Assembly: GCF_014200175.1 (NCBI RefSeq)
Contig: NZ_JACHBD010000007.1
Span: forward strand, 1-64,000
Reading direction: 5' to 3'
DNA length: 64,000 nucleotides
Origin: Rhizobium lentis
Lineage (GTDB): Bacteria > Pseudomonadota > Alphaproteobacteria > Rhizobiales > Rhizobiaceae
A model generated the notes under the pieces. The model was not told the DNA's origin. It did not search any database and was given only the letters and a program-made list of their open reading frames with translations. Positions within the stretch are counted from its first letter, which is position 1; every line of letters begins with the position of its first letter. Both the position numbers and the translations under genes were made by a program. Positions 18,423-27,400 of this stretch are shown in pieces.

Positions 18423-19163
18423 TTACCGGTTGCGCGTCGTCGGCACGCCGTGGGGTGCGAGAACCGGCACGAAGACGCGGCGGGAGGCGCGTGCCGCTAC
18501 CGGCAGTCCCTGATAGAGCCGCTTCTGCGCCTCGACGATGATCACGCCCGAAAAAGCCGGCCACAGCGTCCGGCCGATCCGCTCGAAGGCGCGGCGAAGC
18601 CGCAGGATGGTCCTGAGCTTCGAGGGCGGAAAGAACAGCGCTTCGGCCGTCGCGCCCGGCGTGAAATTCGTCTCGCGCAGCAGATGCGTCAACTGACCGC
18701 GCGAATAGGGCCGGCCCGAACCGAAGGGCGTATGCTCCATGCGGGCCCAGACGCCGCGCCGGTTCGGCACGACGATGACCAGCCGTCCGCCCGGTGCCAG
18801 CACCCGCCAGAGTTCCTTCAGCGTCTCGCGCGGGCTTTCCGCAAATTCCAGCGAATGCACCATCAACACCCGGTCGATCGAGGAATCGGGCAGCGGCAGT
18901 TCCTCATCGAAAATCAGCGTCGTCGACGACAGCGAGCCCATCGGCCAGTTCACCGCGCCCTGCCCGGCCGGCATGAAGGCAAAGGTGCGCTCGGTATCGG
19001 CCTGGAACCGATCGAGGAAGGGCACGGCATAACCGAGACCGACCAGACGCTCCTGCGGCAGGCGCACCCAGAGCGAGGCTAGCGCCATGGCGATCGACTG
19101 CTCGGCAAAACGCCCGAGGTCGGAATGATAGAACTGACGTAGGTCGACGATATCGGCGTGCAT
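18423..19163 (-). CDS. Class I SAM-dependent methyltransferase
   Basis: A 246-residue protein with the type-11 methyltransferase pattern: a degenerate SAM motif around residues 38-60 (LVGLGYAVPFLDRF), LPLPDSSIDRVLMVHSLEF as motif II-III, and LKELWRVLAPGGRLVIVVPNR, the conserved strand after the SAM fold. Substrate unknown. I start at ATG 19163 (MHADIVDLRQ); the frame extends 25 codons upstream without support. It is divergent from gloB with 89 bases between. Confidence 0.85.
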   Translation of the reverse strand: MHADIVDLRQFYHSDLGRFAEQSIAMALASLWVRLPQERLVGLGYAVPFLDRFQADTERTFAFMPAGQGAVNWPMGSLSSTTLIFDEELPLPDSSIDRVLMVHSLEFAESPRETLKELWRVLAPGGRLVIVVPNRRGVWARMEHTPFGSGRPYSRGQLTHLLRETNFTPGATAEALFFPPSKLRTILRLRRAFERIGRTLWPAFSGVIIVEAQKRLYQGLPVAARASRRVFVPVLAPHGVPTTRNR

Positions 19164-19252
19164 TGCGATAAATGTTATCAGCGGGCGGTTGGACTTCAAG
19201 GCCGGAACCTCTACATTCCCGCGAGACTCGCAGGACAAAGGATTATTGAACG

Positions 19253-20023
19253 ATGAAACCTTTGGAATTAGACGTTTTTCTCTGCCGCACCGATAATTTC
19301 GGCGTTCTCGTGCATGATCCGGAGACGGGATTTACCGCGGCGATCGACGCGCCGGAGGAAGCCCCGATCCTGGAAGCGGCGACACGGCGCGGCTGGAAGA
19401 TCACGCACATCTTCACCACCCATCATCACACCGATCACGTCGCCGCAAATCTGGCGCTGAAGGAGCAGTTCGGCTGTGAAATCATCGGCCCGATCAACGA
19501 GGCCGTCGCCATTCCCGGCCTTGACCGGACGATGGCGGATGGCGACAGGTTCCTCTTCGGCAACCACACGGTCAACGTGATCGAGACGCCGGGCCACACC
19601 GCCGGCCACATCTGCTATCACTTCGTCGACGACAAGCTGCTTTTTGCCGCCGACACGCTGTTTGCGCTCGGCTGCGGCCGCCTGTTCGAGCGCCCCGCGG
19701 CCGACATGTGGCATTCGCTGCAGAAACTTGCCGTGCTGCCGGATGAGACGGCCATCTATTTCGGCCACGAATATACGCTCTCCAACGCCCGCTTCGCGCT
19801 GACGGTCGATCCCGACAATGAACGCCTGAAGAGCCGCGCCGCCGAGATCGAAGCTTTGCGCGCCGAGGGCAAGTTCACCATCCCGACGACGCTTGGACTG
19901 GAAAAGGAAACCAATCCGTTCCTGCGCGCCGGCGATCCGGCGATCCGCCGCAACCTGATCATGGAAGGCAAGACGAACGAGGAAGTCTTCGCCGAGATCC
20001 GCAAGCGCAAGGACAATTTCTGA
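19253..20023 (+). CDS. gloB: Hydroxyacylglutathione hydrolase (glyoxalase II)
   Basis: Hydrolyses S-lactoylglutathione to lactate and glutathione, the second step of methylglyoxal detoxification. The binuclear metal site is complete: [12 protein letters not shown], then [10 protein letters not shown], then [16 protein letters not shown], and FGHEYT. The 256-residue length and the C-terminal glutathione-binding helical part ([10 protein letters not shown]) match GloB. Its last base is the first base of the next ATG, so the cupin gene is coupled to it. Confidence 0.96.
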   Translation: MKPLELDVFLCRTDNFGVLVHDPETGFTAAIDAPEEAPILEAATRRGWKITHIFTTHHHTDHVAANLALKEQFGCEIIGPINEAVAIPGLDRTMADGDRFLFGNHTVNVIETPGHTAGHICYHFVDDKLLFAADTLFALGCGRLFERPAADMWHSLQKLAVLPDETAIYFGHEYTLSNARFALTVDPDNERLKSRAAEIEALRAEGKFTIPTTLGLEKETNPFLRAGDPAIRRNLIMEGKTNEEVFAEIRKRKDNF

Positions 20024-20445
20024 TGTCGCCCGAGGATATCGTCCGGCAACTTGGCATGCAGCCGCATCCGGAAGGCGGCTGGTACGTCGAGACATTCCGC
20101 GATACGGCAGGCGGAGAGCGCGGACATTCCACCGCGATCTATTACCTCCTGACCAGCGGGCAGCGCTCGCACTGGCATCGCGTCCACGACGCCGCCGAAA
20201 TCTGGCATTACTACACCGGCGCGCCGCTGGCGCTGCACCGCTCCCAGGACGGGGCGGCAAGCGAGACCCTGACGCTCGGACCGAATCTGATCGCAGGCGA
20301 GCGGCCGCAGGCGATCATTCCCGCCAATTGGTGGCAATCGGCCGAGACCCTTGGCGATTTCACCCTGGTCGGCTGTACCGTTTCGCCCGGTTTCCTATTT
20401 TCAAGCTTCGAAATGGCCCCGCCCGGCTGGACGCCCGGCGGCTAG
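20023..20445 (+). CDS. Cupin DUF985 family protein
   Basis: A 140-residue single-domain cupin of the DUF985 group. Motifs seen: HPEGGWYVETFRD near the start, SHWHRVHDAAEIWHYYTGAPL in the middle (metal-ligand His cluster of the cupin barrel), and GCTVSPGFLFSSFEMA at the end. Function unknown. It overlaps gloB by one base. Its TAG stop codon is the first three bases of the 357-bp inverted-repeat element that follows. Confidence 0.88.
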   Translation: MSPEDIVRQLGMQPHPEGGWYVETFRDTAGGERGHSTAIYYLLTSGQRSHWHRVHDAAEIWHYYTGAPLALHRSQDGAASETLTLGPNLIAGERPQAIIPANWWQSAETLGDFTLVGCTVSPGFLFSSFEMAPPGWTPGG

Positions 20446-20799
20446 AGCCTTTCCTGGTTAGATTGAAGCATTCTGCCGGGGCAGGTTTTCGTCAGGGCAG
20501 AGGCGATTGGCGACGGGCATACCCCAAGGTACGTCCGAGCCGATCGCCTCTGGTCCTGGCGGAAAGATGCCCGGCCCACCGGCCGCACCGCTTCGCCGTG
20601 GTGAAGCGATCAGTGCGTCCGGCGATTCTGAGTCTCGCAGATTTGCCAGGCAAATCTGCGGGAGGGTTGGCTGAAACGGGCCGGCTGCTCGACCGGCCGG
20701 CTTGGCCCGTATAGCTGGGCTACGACGCGCGCCGGCCGGTCGACCATCCGATTCCGTTTGAGCCAACAAAATGCTTCAATCTAACCAGGAAAGGCTCTA
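20443..20799. repeat. 357-bp element with perfect 30-bp terminal inverted repeats and nested hairpins
   Basis: The 30 bases at 20443-20472 (beginning TAGAGCCTTTCCTGG) return exactly inverted at 20770-20799. Inside lie further inverted pairs: CAGAGGCGAT 20498-20507 with 20543-20552; CGCAGATTTGCC 20636-20647 with 20649-20660; GTTGGCTGAAACGG 20666-20679 with 20754-20767 (one mismatch); and TCGACCGGCCGGC 20689-20701 with 20731-20743. No open frame is convincing. It fills the gap between the convergent cupin and DMT-exporter genes: the cupin stop is inside the left end and the exporter stop lies five bases past the right end. It resembles a miniature transposon or a rhizobial intergenic mosaic element; no transposase is present and I see no clear flanking duplication. 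Confidence 0.85.
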
Positions 20800-20803
20800 A
20801 GAC

Positions 20804-21694
20804 CTATTCCGCCGCGGCCGGCCGCAGCCCGGACTTGCGACGGAACATCTCCTGAGCGGCCAGCACCGCCCCGCCGGTGACGAGCAGGCAGGCGAGCGCG
20901 ATCCGCCAGCTCGGTTCGGCAAATCCGAACAACGTCAAGATCAGCGTCGAAAGCAGCGGGGCTGCATAACTTGCCGCGCCGAGGATCTGGATATCGCCGT
21001 TCTTGACGCCGTAATCCCAGGCGTAGAAAGCAGCGCCGACGGGCAAAAGTCCGAGCCCGATGACGGCGATCCATTCGAAGCCCGTTGCCGGCCAGACGGT
21101 CGTCTCGAGGCCGAGATGGCAGAAGAACGACAGGATTGACGTCGCAAGGCAGAAGCCGGTGACGACGTCGGTGGAGACCGCCTCGAAGCGCCGCGTCAAC
21201 AACGAATAGCCCGACCAGGTGAAGGCGCAGAGGAAGGCGGCACCGTAACCGACGGCATAGGCGCCGTCGAAATCAATGCCATTGCGGCCGACGATCAGGA
21301 AGGTGCCGCAAAGGCCGGCCAGCGCGCCCGCCACGTGATACCAGCGCAGCCGTTCGCCCGGCAGCAACGCCGAGCCGACGACGATCAGCAACGGCCAGAG
21401 ATAGGCGATCAGCCCCGCCTCCACCGCCGGCGCGTTCCTGAGCGCGGTGAAATAGAGGAAATGGTAGCCGAAGAGCCCGGCAATGCCGGTCAGCCACACC
21501 TTTGCCGGCTGCTTCAACAGCGTCAGCCGCGACGGCTTGAGAATAAGCACGACGAGGCCGGGGACGCTGCCGATCGCAAAGCACATGGCCGAAAGCTGGA
21601 ACGGCGGCATCTTGCCCGAAGCAGCCGTAAACAGCGCCAGGAACGACCACATCAGAATGGCCGTAAAACCGATAAACGTCGCGCGAAGCTTCAC
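20804..21694 (-). CDS. DMT superfamily exporter, YddG-like (EamA)
   Basis: A 296-residue inner-membrane protein of about ten helices arranged as two EamA repeats (for example FIGFTAILMWSFLALFTAA at the start and a second half from about residue 150). The order and start resemble aromatic amino-acid exporter YddG, but substrate is not proven. I chose the GTG at 21694 because a GGGGGACAG ribosome site directly precedes it; an upstream GTG five codons earlier contains that site in its coding sequence. The C terminus ends at the border of the inverted-repeat element. Confidence 0.85.
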   Translation of the reverse strand: MKLRATFIGFTAILMWSFLALFTAASGKMPPFQLSAMCFAIGSVPGLVVLILKPSRLTLLKQPAKVWLTGIAGLFGYHFLYFTALRNAPAVEAGLIAYLWPLLIVVGSALLPGERLRWYHVAGALAGLCGTFLIVGRNGIDFDGAYAVGYGAAFLCAFTWSGYSLLTRRFEAVSTDVVTGFCLATSILSFFCHLGLETTVWPATGFEWIAVIGLGLLPVGAAFYAWDYGVKNGDIQILGAASYAAPLLSTLILTLFGFAEPSWRIALACLLVTGGAVLAAQEMFRRKSGLRPAAAE

Positions 21695-21727
21695 CTGTCC
21701 CCCCTTCACGGAGGCGAAAGCTCTCCG

Positions 21728-22507
21728 TCAGCTGACGCTGCCATATTTGACGGCAGTGATCGTCACCATCCCATATTCGGTTGGAATGCGCACATAGACG
21801 GGAGCATATACATTTGCCGCGTCCGACTTGGCAAACCAGATTTCCATGCGGTCGCTCTTACTCAGATAGTCGATATCCTTGCGGCCCTTCTTGTAGCCCG
21901 AGCGCGGCACAAAGCGGACGCCGCAGACGACCGCCTTGCCCTTGAAGCCGTCGGTCGAAAAATCCTCGTCGCCCTTCGGAGAGAGCACGAGATCCATGCG
22001 CGTCTCGCCATCGAAGATCGGCAGCGTCTGCGGGCAGATTTTGGTGTCGCCGGTGAAGACCAGGCCGGAGATAGGATCGAGCACGGAGCGCATGTCGCGC
22101 GGCGTAACGTCGATCCAGTTCTTCGGCCGCTTCGGCGGCGGGGTCGTCGTCGCCGAGATGATGTCGCCGTTGCGATAGCTGACCTCGTAGACGCGGGCTT
22201 TCTTGCCTTTCTTGTAGTAGAGCGAATATTTCAGCGCCTGCAGTCGGTCGTTACGGACGACGCCGCTGACGCTGGTCTTTGCCGAAATGGTCGTGACGAG
22301 ATCGGCAAGGCCGGCGGATTTGATATCGCCGGCGATCGTGTAGCTGTGATCGTCCTCGATCTGCGTCAGGAACGCGGCGCGCGCGATCGGCAGGCCCGCA
22401 AGCGTCACCCGGTATACCGTCCGGTGCTGGATCTCGGCCGCCGATGCCGGTATGGCAAGAAGCGCGGCGATGACCGAAATGAAAATGCGTCTGCCCGAAT
22501 GAGCCAT
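21728..22507 (-). CDS. DUF3108 family secreted protein
   Basis: A 259-residue precursor with a signal peptide of about 23 residues ending PASAAE. The mature part is beta-rich (TVYRVTLAGLPIARAAF at the start) with cysteines in KICPQ and VVCGVRF that could pair. DUF3108 proteins of Proteobacteria are predicted periplasmic proteins of unknown function. Start ATG at 22507 gives MAHSGRRIFIS; the frame is open far upstream but that part is unlikely to be coding. It is divergent from rpmB. Confidence 0.85.
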   Translation of the reverse strand: MAHSGRRIFISVIAALLAIPASAAEIQHRTVYRVTLAGLPIARAAFLTQIEDDHSYTIAGDIKSAGLADLVTTISAKTSVSGVVRNDRLQALKYSLYYKKGKKARVYEVSYRNGDIISATTTPPPKRPKNWIDVTPRDMRSVLDPISGLVFTGDTKICPQTLPIFDGETRMDLVLSPKGDEDFSTDGFKGKAVVCGVRFVPRSGYKKGRKDIDYLSKSDRMEIWFAKSDAANVYAPVYVRIPTEYGMVTITAVKYGSVS

Positions 22508-22751
22508 GTGTGAAGCCTTGTCTTGCACCGCGCGCGGCAGCCCTTGCCGAAACGCTCTATACTCCCGCCATGCCGGGAAGAAAACAGCAGCTTTTTGACA
22601 GAATTGCGGGAAAGGCCAAGGTTTGGCTTGACGCGAGCGGGCTCTCTGACTATAGAACCGCAACTTTCCAATCATGCCTGTTGGATTGCGAGCCCGGTTT
22701 TGCCGGGGATGGCAATTCGATGGCCCGAGAAAAAACAAGAATAGGTGTTCC

Positions 22752-23051
22752 ATGTCCCGCGTGTGCGAATTGACCGGCAAGGCCGTCCTGACTGGTAACA
22801 ATGTCAGCCATGCCAACAACAAGACCAAGCGCCGGTTCCTGCCGAACCTGTGCCAGGTAACGCTGATTTCCGACGCTCTCAACCAGCGTTATCGTCTTCG
22901 CGTTTCGGCTGCTGCTCTTCGTTCCGTCGAGCATCGTGGCGGCCTCGATGCCTTCCTGCTGAAGGCCAGCGAAAACGAACTGTCGATGCGCGCACGTCTG
23001 CTGCGCCGCCAGATCGTCAAGAAGACCGCCGAAGCGGCTGTTGCCGCCTAA
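22752..23051 (+). CDS. rpmB: 50S ribosomal protein L28
   Basis: Ninety-nine residues with the L28 hallmark start [16 protein letters not shown], the block [13 protein letters not shown], and [15 protein letters not shown]. No Zn-binding Cys set of the C+ type is present beyond a few scattered Cys. The start ATG is clear. It is followed by a hairpin with a T-run at 23079-23113, so it is likely a monocistronic ribosomal-protein gene. Confidence 0.98.
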   Translation: MSRVCELTGKAVLTGNNVSHANNKTKRRFLPNLCQVTLISDALNQRYRLRVSAAALRSVEHRGGLDAFLLKASENELSMRARLLRRQIVKKTAEAAVAA

Positions 23052-23078
23052 GCTTCCGCCCTTCTTGCATACGGCTTC

Positions 23079-23113
23079 AAAGGCTTGAACGGGTGATACC
23101 GGACAAGCCTTTT
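23079..23113 (+). terminator. Rho-independent terminator of rpmB
   Basis: AAAGGCTTG at 23079-23087 pairs with CAAGCCTTT at 23104-23112 around a 16-base loop, followed by TTTG. It lies 27 bases after the rpmB stop. Confidence 0.6.
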
Positions 23114-23136
23114 GCTTTGCCGGCCCGTCTCTCCAA

Positions 23137-23166
23137 CTGGTGGCATCACCCAGGATAAAAAAATGC
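23137..23166 (+). promoter_or_regulatory. Candidate preQ1-I-type riboswitch enclosing the start of the VUT transporter gene
   Basis: The leader can form an H-type pseudoknot. P1 is CTGG 23137-23140 with CCAG 23150-23153. The loop contains GCAT 23143-23146, complementary to ATGC 23163-23166, and the two are joined by the A-rich linker GATAAAAAA. The loop also carries CACCC, the conserved preQ1-I core feature. The Shine-Dalgarno AGGA (23152-23155) is inside P1 and the linker, and the start codon ATG (23163) is the start of P2, so ligand binding would hide both. The downstream gene belongs to the queuosine-precursor transporter family, the expected target. Base pairing is seen; the ligand is inferred. 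Confidence 0.6.
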
Positions 23167-23798
23167 TGAAGACGCGCTATACCATCGCCTATGTCGCGCT
23201 GATGACGCTGATCGTCGTCGCCTCCAACTTCCTCGTCCAGTTTCCGCTGAACGCCGAAGTTGCCGGCATCAACCTTGCCGACATTCTGACATGGGGCGCC
23301 TTCTCCTATCCGGTCGCCTTCCTGATCACCGACCTGACCAATCGCCAGTTCGGCCCGCAGGCGGCCCGCAAGGTTGTCTTTGCCGGTTTCGTCGTCGGCG
23401 TGACGCTCTCCTTCTTCACCTCGGCCCCGCGCATTGCCATCGCCTCCGGCTCGGCCTATCTCGCCGGCCAGCTGCTCGATATCGCCGTCTTCAACCGCCT
23501 GCGCCGCCAGGCTTGGTGGCGCGCGCCGCTCCTCGGCTCGCTGATCGGCTCGGCGCTCGACACGGTGATGTTCTTTTCGCTTTCTTTCGCCGCGTTTTTC
23601 GTCTTCCTCGGCCCGAACGAGCCCTTTGCGCTGGAGGGGGCTCCCATCCTTGGCGTTTTCGCTGGCGAGGCGCCGCGCTGGATTTCCTGGGCGATCGGCG
23701 ATTTCGCCGTCAAGATGATCGTCGGCCTCGTCATGCTGCTGCCTTATGGCGCACTGATGAACGTGCTGCGGCCGATGCAGCCCGTCCGCGCCGGCTAA
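23163..23798 (+). CDS. VUT family queuosine precursor transporter (YhhQ-like)
   Basis: A 211-residue membrane protein of about six helices of COG1738, the family that includes E. coli YhhQ, which imports 7-cyano-7-deazaguanine/preQ1 for queuosine in tRNA. The N-terminal helix (YTIAYVALMTLIVVASNFL), the motif ITDLTNRQFGPQAARKVVFAGF with its charged residues, and the following helices match. The ATG at 23163 has AGGA seven bases upstream and is inside the riboswitch-like pseudoknot described at 23137. Confidence 0.9.
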   Translation: MLKTRYTIAYVALMTLIVVASNFLVQFPLNAEVAGINLADILTWGAFSYPVAFLITDLTNRQFGPQAARKVVFAGFVVGVTLSFFTSAPRIAIASGSAYLAGQLLDIAVFNRLRRQAWWRAPLLGSLIGSALDTVMFFSLSFAAFFVFLGPNEPFALEGAPILGVFAGEAPRWISWAIGDFAVKMIVGLVMLLPYGALMNVLRPMQPVRAG

Positions 23799-23809
23799 GT
23801 CTGAGCAAG

Positions 23810-24376
23810 TCACCGCCGCCGCCGGACCGCACCGGCGGCGATTGCCGGGTGCAGCAGTACCTCCGCAGCTAGATCGTCTAGTTCCCGCGATGAATCGAGC
23901 CTGAGGACGGGCGCCGTCTGCGTTTCCAGCCATTGCTCATGCGCCGCAAGACTACGGCGTTCCGGGCCGGCCGTGTCATAGCTTGCCGCCCATTCCAGGA
24001 ATTCTCCGCTTTTGGTTTCCATGTCGCCGCCAGGCCCGATCCTATTTCCGTATCGAGCCGCCTCGCGCGCACAGATTCGCGCCATTCGAAGCTCCGGTTC
24101 GATCCTGAGGAACACGATCAGATCGTAGAGCGGCTCGAGCGGCCTTCCCCATTTCAGCGCCGACCCGGAAAGAACCCAGCCGCCGGGCCGCCGCGTCTCC
24201 TCGAGCAGCAGCCTTATGCGCTCGCCGGCATCCCGCGGCGTCGTGAACGGTGGATCAGTCGGCAGCCAGAAGAAGTCGTCGGTGTCGAGATGGGCGATAT
24301 CCAGCCGTGCCGCAAGCGCGTGACCGAGCGACGTGGTGCCGGAACCGGACGCACCCATGACATGAATATGCACCAT
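23810..24376 (-). CDS. Small P-loop NTPase/kinase-like protein
   Basis: A 188-residue protein that opens MVHIHVMGASGSGTTSLG, a P-loop in which the Lys before Ser/Thr is replaced by Thr (G-S-G-T-T). It has the DTDDFFW and SGSALKWG segments and an R-rich lid (RICAREAARYGNRI), an adenylate-kinase-like layout. This group is often annotated as AAA ATPase or adenylate kinase, but activity is unproven. The start has GGAGG eight bases upstream. It ends 11 bases after the VUT transporter on the other strand. Confidence 0.75.
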   Translation of the reverse strand: MVHIHVMGASGSGTTSLGHALAARLDIAHLDTDDFFWLPTDPPFTTPRDAGERIRLLLEETRRPGGWVLSGSALKWGRPLEPLYDLIVFLRIEPELRMARICAREAARYGNRIGPGGDMETKSGEFLEWAASYDTAGPERRSLAAHEQWLETQTAPVLRLDSSRELDDLAAEVLLHPAIAAGAVRRRR

Positions 24377-24436
24377 GATTTTCCTCCGAAACCGCCGCTT
24401 GCGATACCGCGAGCGGGATAACCGAGGCATGTGACG

Positions 24437-25471
24437 TCAATCTGACGATCCGAGCAATTGCGGCTCTTCGGCGAGCCGGAATTCCAGCATCAGATTACGC
24501 TGCAGAATGGAATGGTTGTCATCCGACACCAGAACGATATGGGTCGTGCCGTCGGCCGCCTGAAAAGCATCGAGACCTTCCATATTGTCGATCTGCGAAT
24601 TGAAATTGCCTTCGAGCAGCAATTCGCCCTCGACCACGGCCCCCGGCCTGATATCGGCGCCCTTGATGCGGCGAAGCCGCATGCCGATGCCCTCGGCCAT
24701 GTTGAAGCGGCGTTCGAGCAGCAGCAGGTCGCCGTTCGGCAGGAAGGTCCCGTCGGTGGCGTCGAAGCTCCCGTCCCGCGCCACCGCAAAACGCCCTTTC
24801 AGCGGCCCGCTGAGAATCGCCGCCACCCGGTTGCCCTCGCTGTCGAGGCCGCGCTCCGAGACCACAACCACACCGCCCTTGAGCGGGCTCGATGCGGGCG
24901 CAACAGCAATCGTCTCGATGCCGCGATTGTCCTTCAGCATCTTGCGCGGAATGAGCAGCGGAAGGGTGCCGATCGCCCGCGATTCGGCAAAGCCGGGATC
25001 GGGATAGATATCGACGCGATGATCCTGCTCGAAGGAGACCAGGACCCGGTCGCCGTCGAGCGCCAAGCCCTCGGCATCCATATATCCCTTGCCTTCCAAA
25101 CTCAGGCCCGCACGGTTCTTCATCGGGGTGATCTCGACATCCGAAAGGCCCGAAAGCTTTCCCTTGGCGTCGCGCTCGATGCTGCCGGTCAGCCACTGGC
25201 CGGTATCGAGCACGACCACGAAATGCTTTTGGTCCGGCCGGAAACGGATAGAGGAAAGCGAGCCGAACAGCGCCTTGCCGGAAACCATCTCCAGGCCGCC
25301 GAGAAATTCCAGCGGTCCGAATTTCGTCTCCGAAGAGCCGATCCTGAATTCCGATATTTGCCGGCTAATAACCGGCACTTCGCCGCCGGCCCATGAGGGG
25401 CAAGCGCCTGTTGCGATGCAGAGAGCGATCGACGCCGCACGGCGGAGGCGCTTACCTGTCATTCCCGACAT
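24437..25471 (-). CDS. Esterase-like activity of phytase family protein
   Basis: A 344-residue precursor with a signal peptide ending near residue 29 (ATGACPSWAGG), then a six-bladed-propeller-type domain with repeating beta-strand modules. Motifs such as FRPDQKHFVVVLDTGQWLTG, AEGLALDGDRVLVSFEQDHRV and IDNMEGLDAF match the phytase-like esterase family. The role (a periplasmic phosphoester or ester hydrolase) is from family only. It lies 15 bases downstream of cobT on the same strand. Confidence 0.82.
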   Translation of the reverse strand: MSGMTGKRLRRAASIALCIATGACPSWAGGEVPVISRQISEFRIGSSETKFGPLEFLGGLEMVSGKALFGSLSSIRFRPDQKHFVVVLDTGQWLTGSIERDAKGKLSGLSDVEITPMKNRAGLSLEGKGYMDAEGLALDGDRVLVSFEQDHRVDIYPDPGFAESRAIGTLPLLIPRKMLKDNRGIETIAVAPASSPLKGGVVVVSERGLDSEGNRVAAILSGPLKGRFAVARDGSFDATDGTFLPNGDLLLLERRFNMAEGIGMRLRRIKGADIRPGAVVEGELLLEGNFNSQIDNMEGLDAFQAADGTTHIVLVSDDNHSILQRNLMLEFRLAEEPQLLGSSD

Positions 25472-25486
25472 TTCCCTGAAGCGGCG

Positions 25487-27388
25487 TCAGCCGGCACGGC
25501 GCAGCCGGCCGCCGCGCGGCTGGACGGATTGATCTTCAAAGAGCGACGCAAGCTGCTCGGTCATCGCCCCGGCAAGCTCGTCGGCATCGACGATCGTCAC
25601 GGCGCGGCGATAGTAACGCGTCACGTCGTGACCGATACCGATCGCCAGCAGTTCCACAGGCGAACGCGTCTCGATCTGCTCGATGACGGCGCGCAGGTGC
25701 CGTTCCAGATAATTGCCGGGATTGACCGATAGCGTCGAGTCGTCGACCGGCGCCCCGTCCGAGATCATCATCAGGATACGGCGCTGTTCGCGGCGGGCGA
25801 GCAGGCGATTATGCGCCCAGATCAGCGCCTCGCCGTCGATATTTTCCTTGAGCAGGCCCTCGCGCATCATCAGCCCGAGATTGGAGCGTGCCCGCCGCCA
25901 CGGCGCGTCGGCGGATTTGTAGACGATGTGGCGCAGATCGTTAAGGCGGCCCGGCGTCTGCGGCTTGCCGCCGGCCAGCCAGGTTTCGCGCGCCTGCCCG
26001 CCCTTCCAGGCCTTTGTGGTGAAGCCGAGGATCTCGACCTTGACGCCGCAGCGCTCCAGCGTGCGGGCGAGAATGTCGGCGCAGGTGGCGGCCACCGTGA
26101 TCGGCCGGCCGCGCATCGAACCGGAATTGTCGATGAGCAGAGTGACGACCGTGTCGCGGAACTGCGTGTCGCGCTCCATTTTGAAGGAGAGCGCCTGCAT
26201 CGGATCGATGATGATGCGCTGCAGCCGGGCCGGATCGAGATACCCTTCCTCCAGGTCGAAATCCCAGGAGCGGTTCTGCTGCGCCATCAAACGGCGCTGC
26301 AGTCGGTTGGCCAGACGCCCGACCGCGCCTTGCAGATGCGCCAGCTGCTTGTCCAGAAAGGCGCGCAGGCGCTCCAGCTCGGCGGCGTCGCAGAGTTCCT
26401 CGGCGGTGATGATCTCGTCGAACTCTTCGGTATAGACGTGATAATCGACCTTTTCGTTGAAATCGGCGAAAGGCGTGTTCGGACGGCGGGTCTCGCCCGG
26501 CGTTTCCGAATCGTCCTCGCCCTCTTCCATCATATCGTCGTCAGAGATTTCGGCGCCTTCGGTCTCGCCGTCCTCCATCTGCTCGTCGGCGACCTCGCTG
26601 TCTTCCACGGGGGCGGCATCGGTGCCGGCATCCTCGTCGACCTCGTCCTGGTCCTGCTCGTCGCCGCTCGGCTGATCTTCCTGCTCCGACTGGTCCTCAT
26701 TGTCGGCCTGGCTGTCGTCGTCGCCGTATTCCTCCGCCATTTCCATGGCCGACAGCATGTTGCGGATGACCTTGGCGAAGGCCTGCTGGTCGTTGATCGC
26801 CTCCGACAGGTTGTCGAGCTCGGAGCCCGCCTTGTCCTCGATGAAGCCGCGCCAGAGGTCGAGCACCTTGCCGGCGGAAGCGGGCGGCCGCTGACCGGTC
26901 AGCTTCTCACGCACCATCATCGCAACGGCTTCGCCGATCGGCGCATCTTCCTGGCGCTCAATGCCGGTGAAATTCGCCTTGGAATATTTCTCTTCCGTCA
27001 TGGAGCGCAGGTTCGCCGCCACGCCCTCCATGCGCAACGCACCGATCGATTCGACACGCGCCTGCTCGACAGCATCGAAGATCACCCGGGCGTCCGAGCC
27101 CTGCGGCGCCATCGTCGTGTGCACCTTCTCGTCATGGCAGGCGAGCCGCAGCGCCATGGAATCGCCGAGCCCGCGGGTGACCGCGAGCTCGTGCGCCGTC
27201 GGCCGCTTGGAAAGCTCCGGCAGCCGGATGCGTTCGCCGGTCATTCCAGGCCGTTCGTTGGCGAAGGTTACCTCGACATCGCCGTCGCCGGCGATCGAGC
27301 GTACGCAGCCGGATATCGCCCGGCGCAACGGCTCGACGTCGACGGGCGCACCGGGCTTTGCTTTCGAATTGTCACCGCGAGCTGCCAT
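25487..27388 (-). CDS. cobT: Cobaltochelatase subunit CobT
   Basis: Part of the aerobic CobN-CobS-CobT cobaltochelatase, which inserts cobalt into hydrogenobyrinic acid a,c-diamide for vitamin B12. The 633-residue protein has an N-terminal alpha-helical domain, an acidic linker of about 80 residues ([20 protein letters not shown]) and a C-terminal von Willebrand A domain with the metal motif [14 protein letters not shown] near residue 420. Length and layout match rhizobial CobT. It lies 12 bases after cobS. Confidence 0.96.
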   Translation of the reverse strand: MAARGDNSKAKPGAPVDVEPLRRAISGCVRSIAGDGDVEVTFANERPGMTGERIRLPELSKRPTAHELAVTRGLGDSMALRLACHDEKVHTTMAPQGSDARVIFDAVEQARVESIGALRMEGVAANLRSMTEEKYSKANFTGIERQEDAPIGEAVAMMVREKLTGQRPPASAGKVLDLWRGFIEDKAGSELDNLSEAINDQQAFAKVIRNMLSAMEMAEEYGDDDSQADNEDQSEQEDQPSGDEQDQDEVDEDAGTDAAPVEDSEVADEQMEDGETEGAEISDDDMMEEGEDDSETPGETRRPNTPFADFNEKVDYHVYTEEFDEIITAEELCDAAELERLRAFLDKQLAHLQGAVGRLANRLQRRLMAQQNRSWDFDLEEGYLDPARLQRIIIDPMQALSFKMERDTQFRDTVVTLLIDNSGSMRGRPITVAATCADILARTLERCGVKVEILGFTTKAWKGGQARETWLAGGKPQTPGRLNDLRHIVYKSADAPWRRARSNLGLMMREGLLKENIDGEALIWAHNRLLARREQRRILMMISDGAPVDDSTLSVNPGNYLERHLRAVIEQIETRSPVELLAIGIGHDVTRYYRRAVTIVDADELAGAMTEQLASLFEDQSVQPRGGRLRRAG

Positions 27389-27400
27389 GATCGGTCGGTC

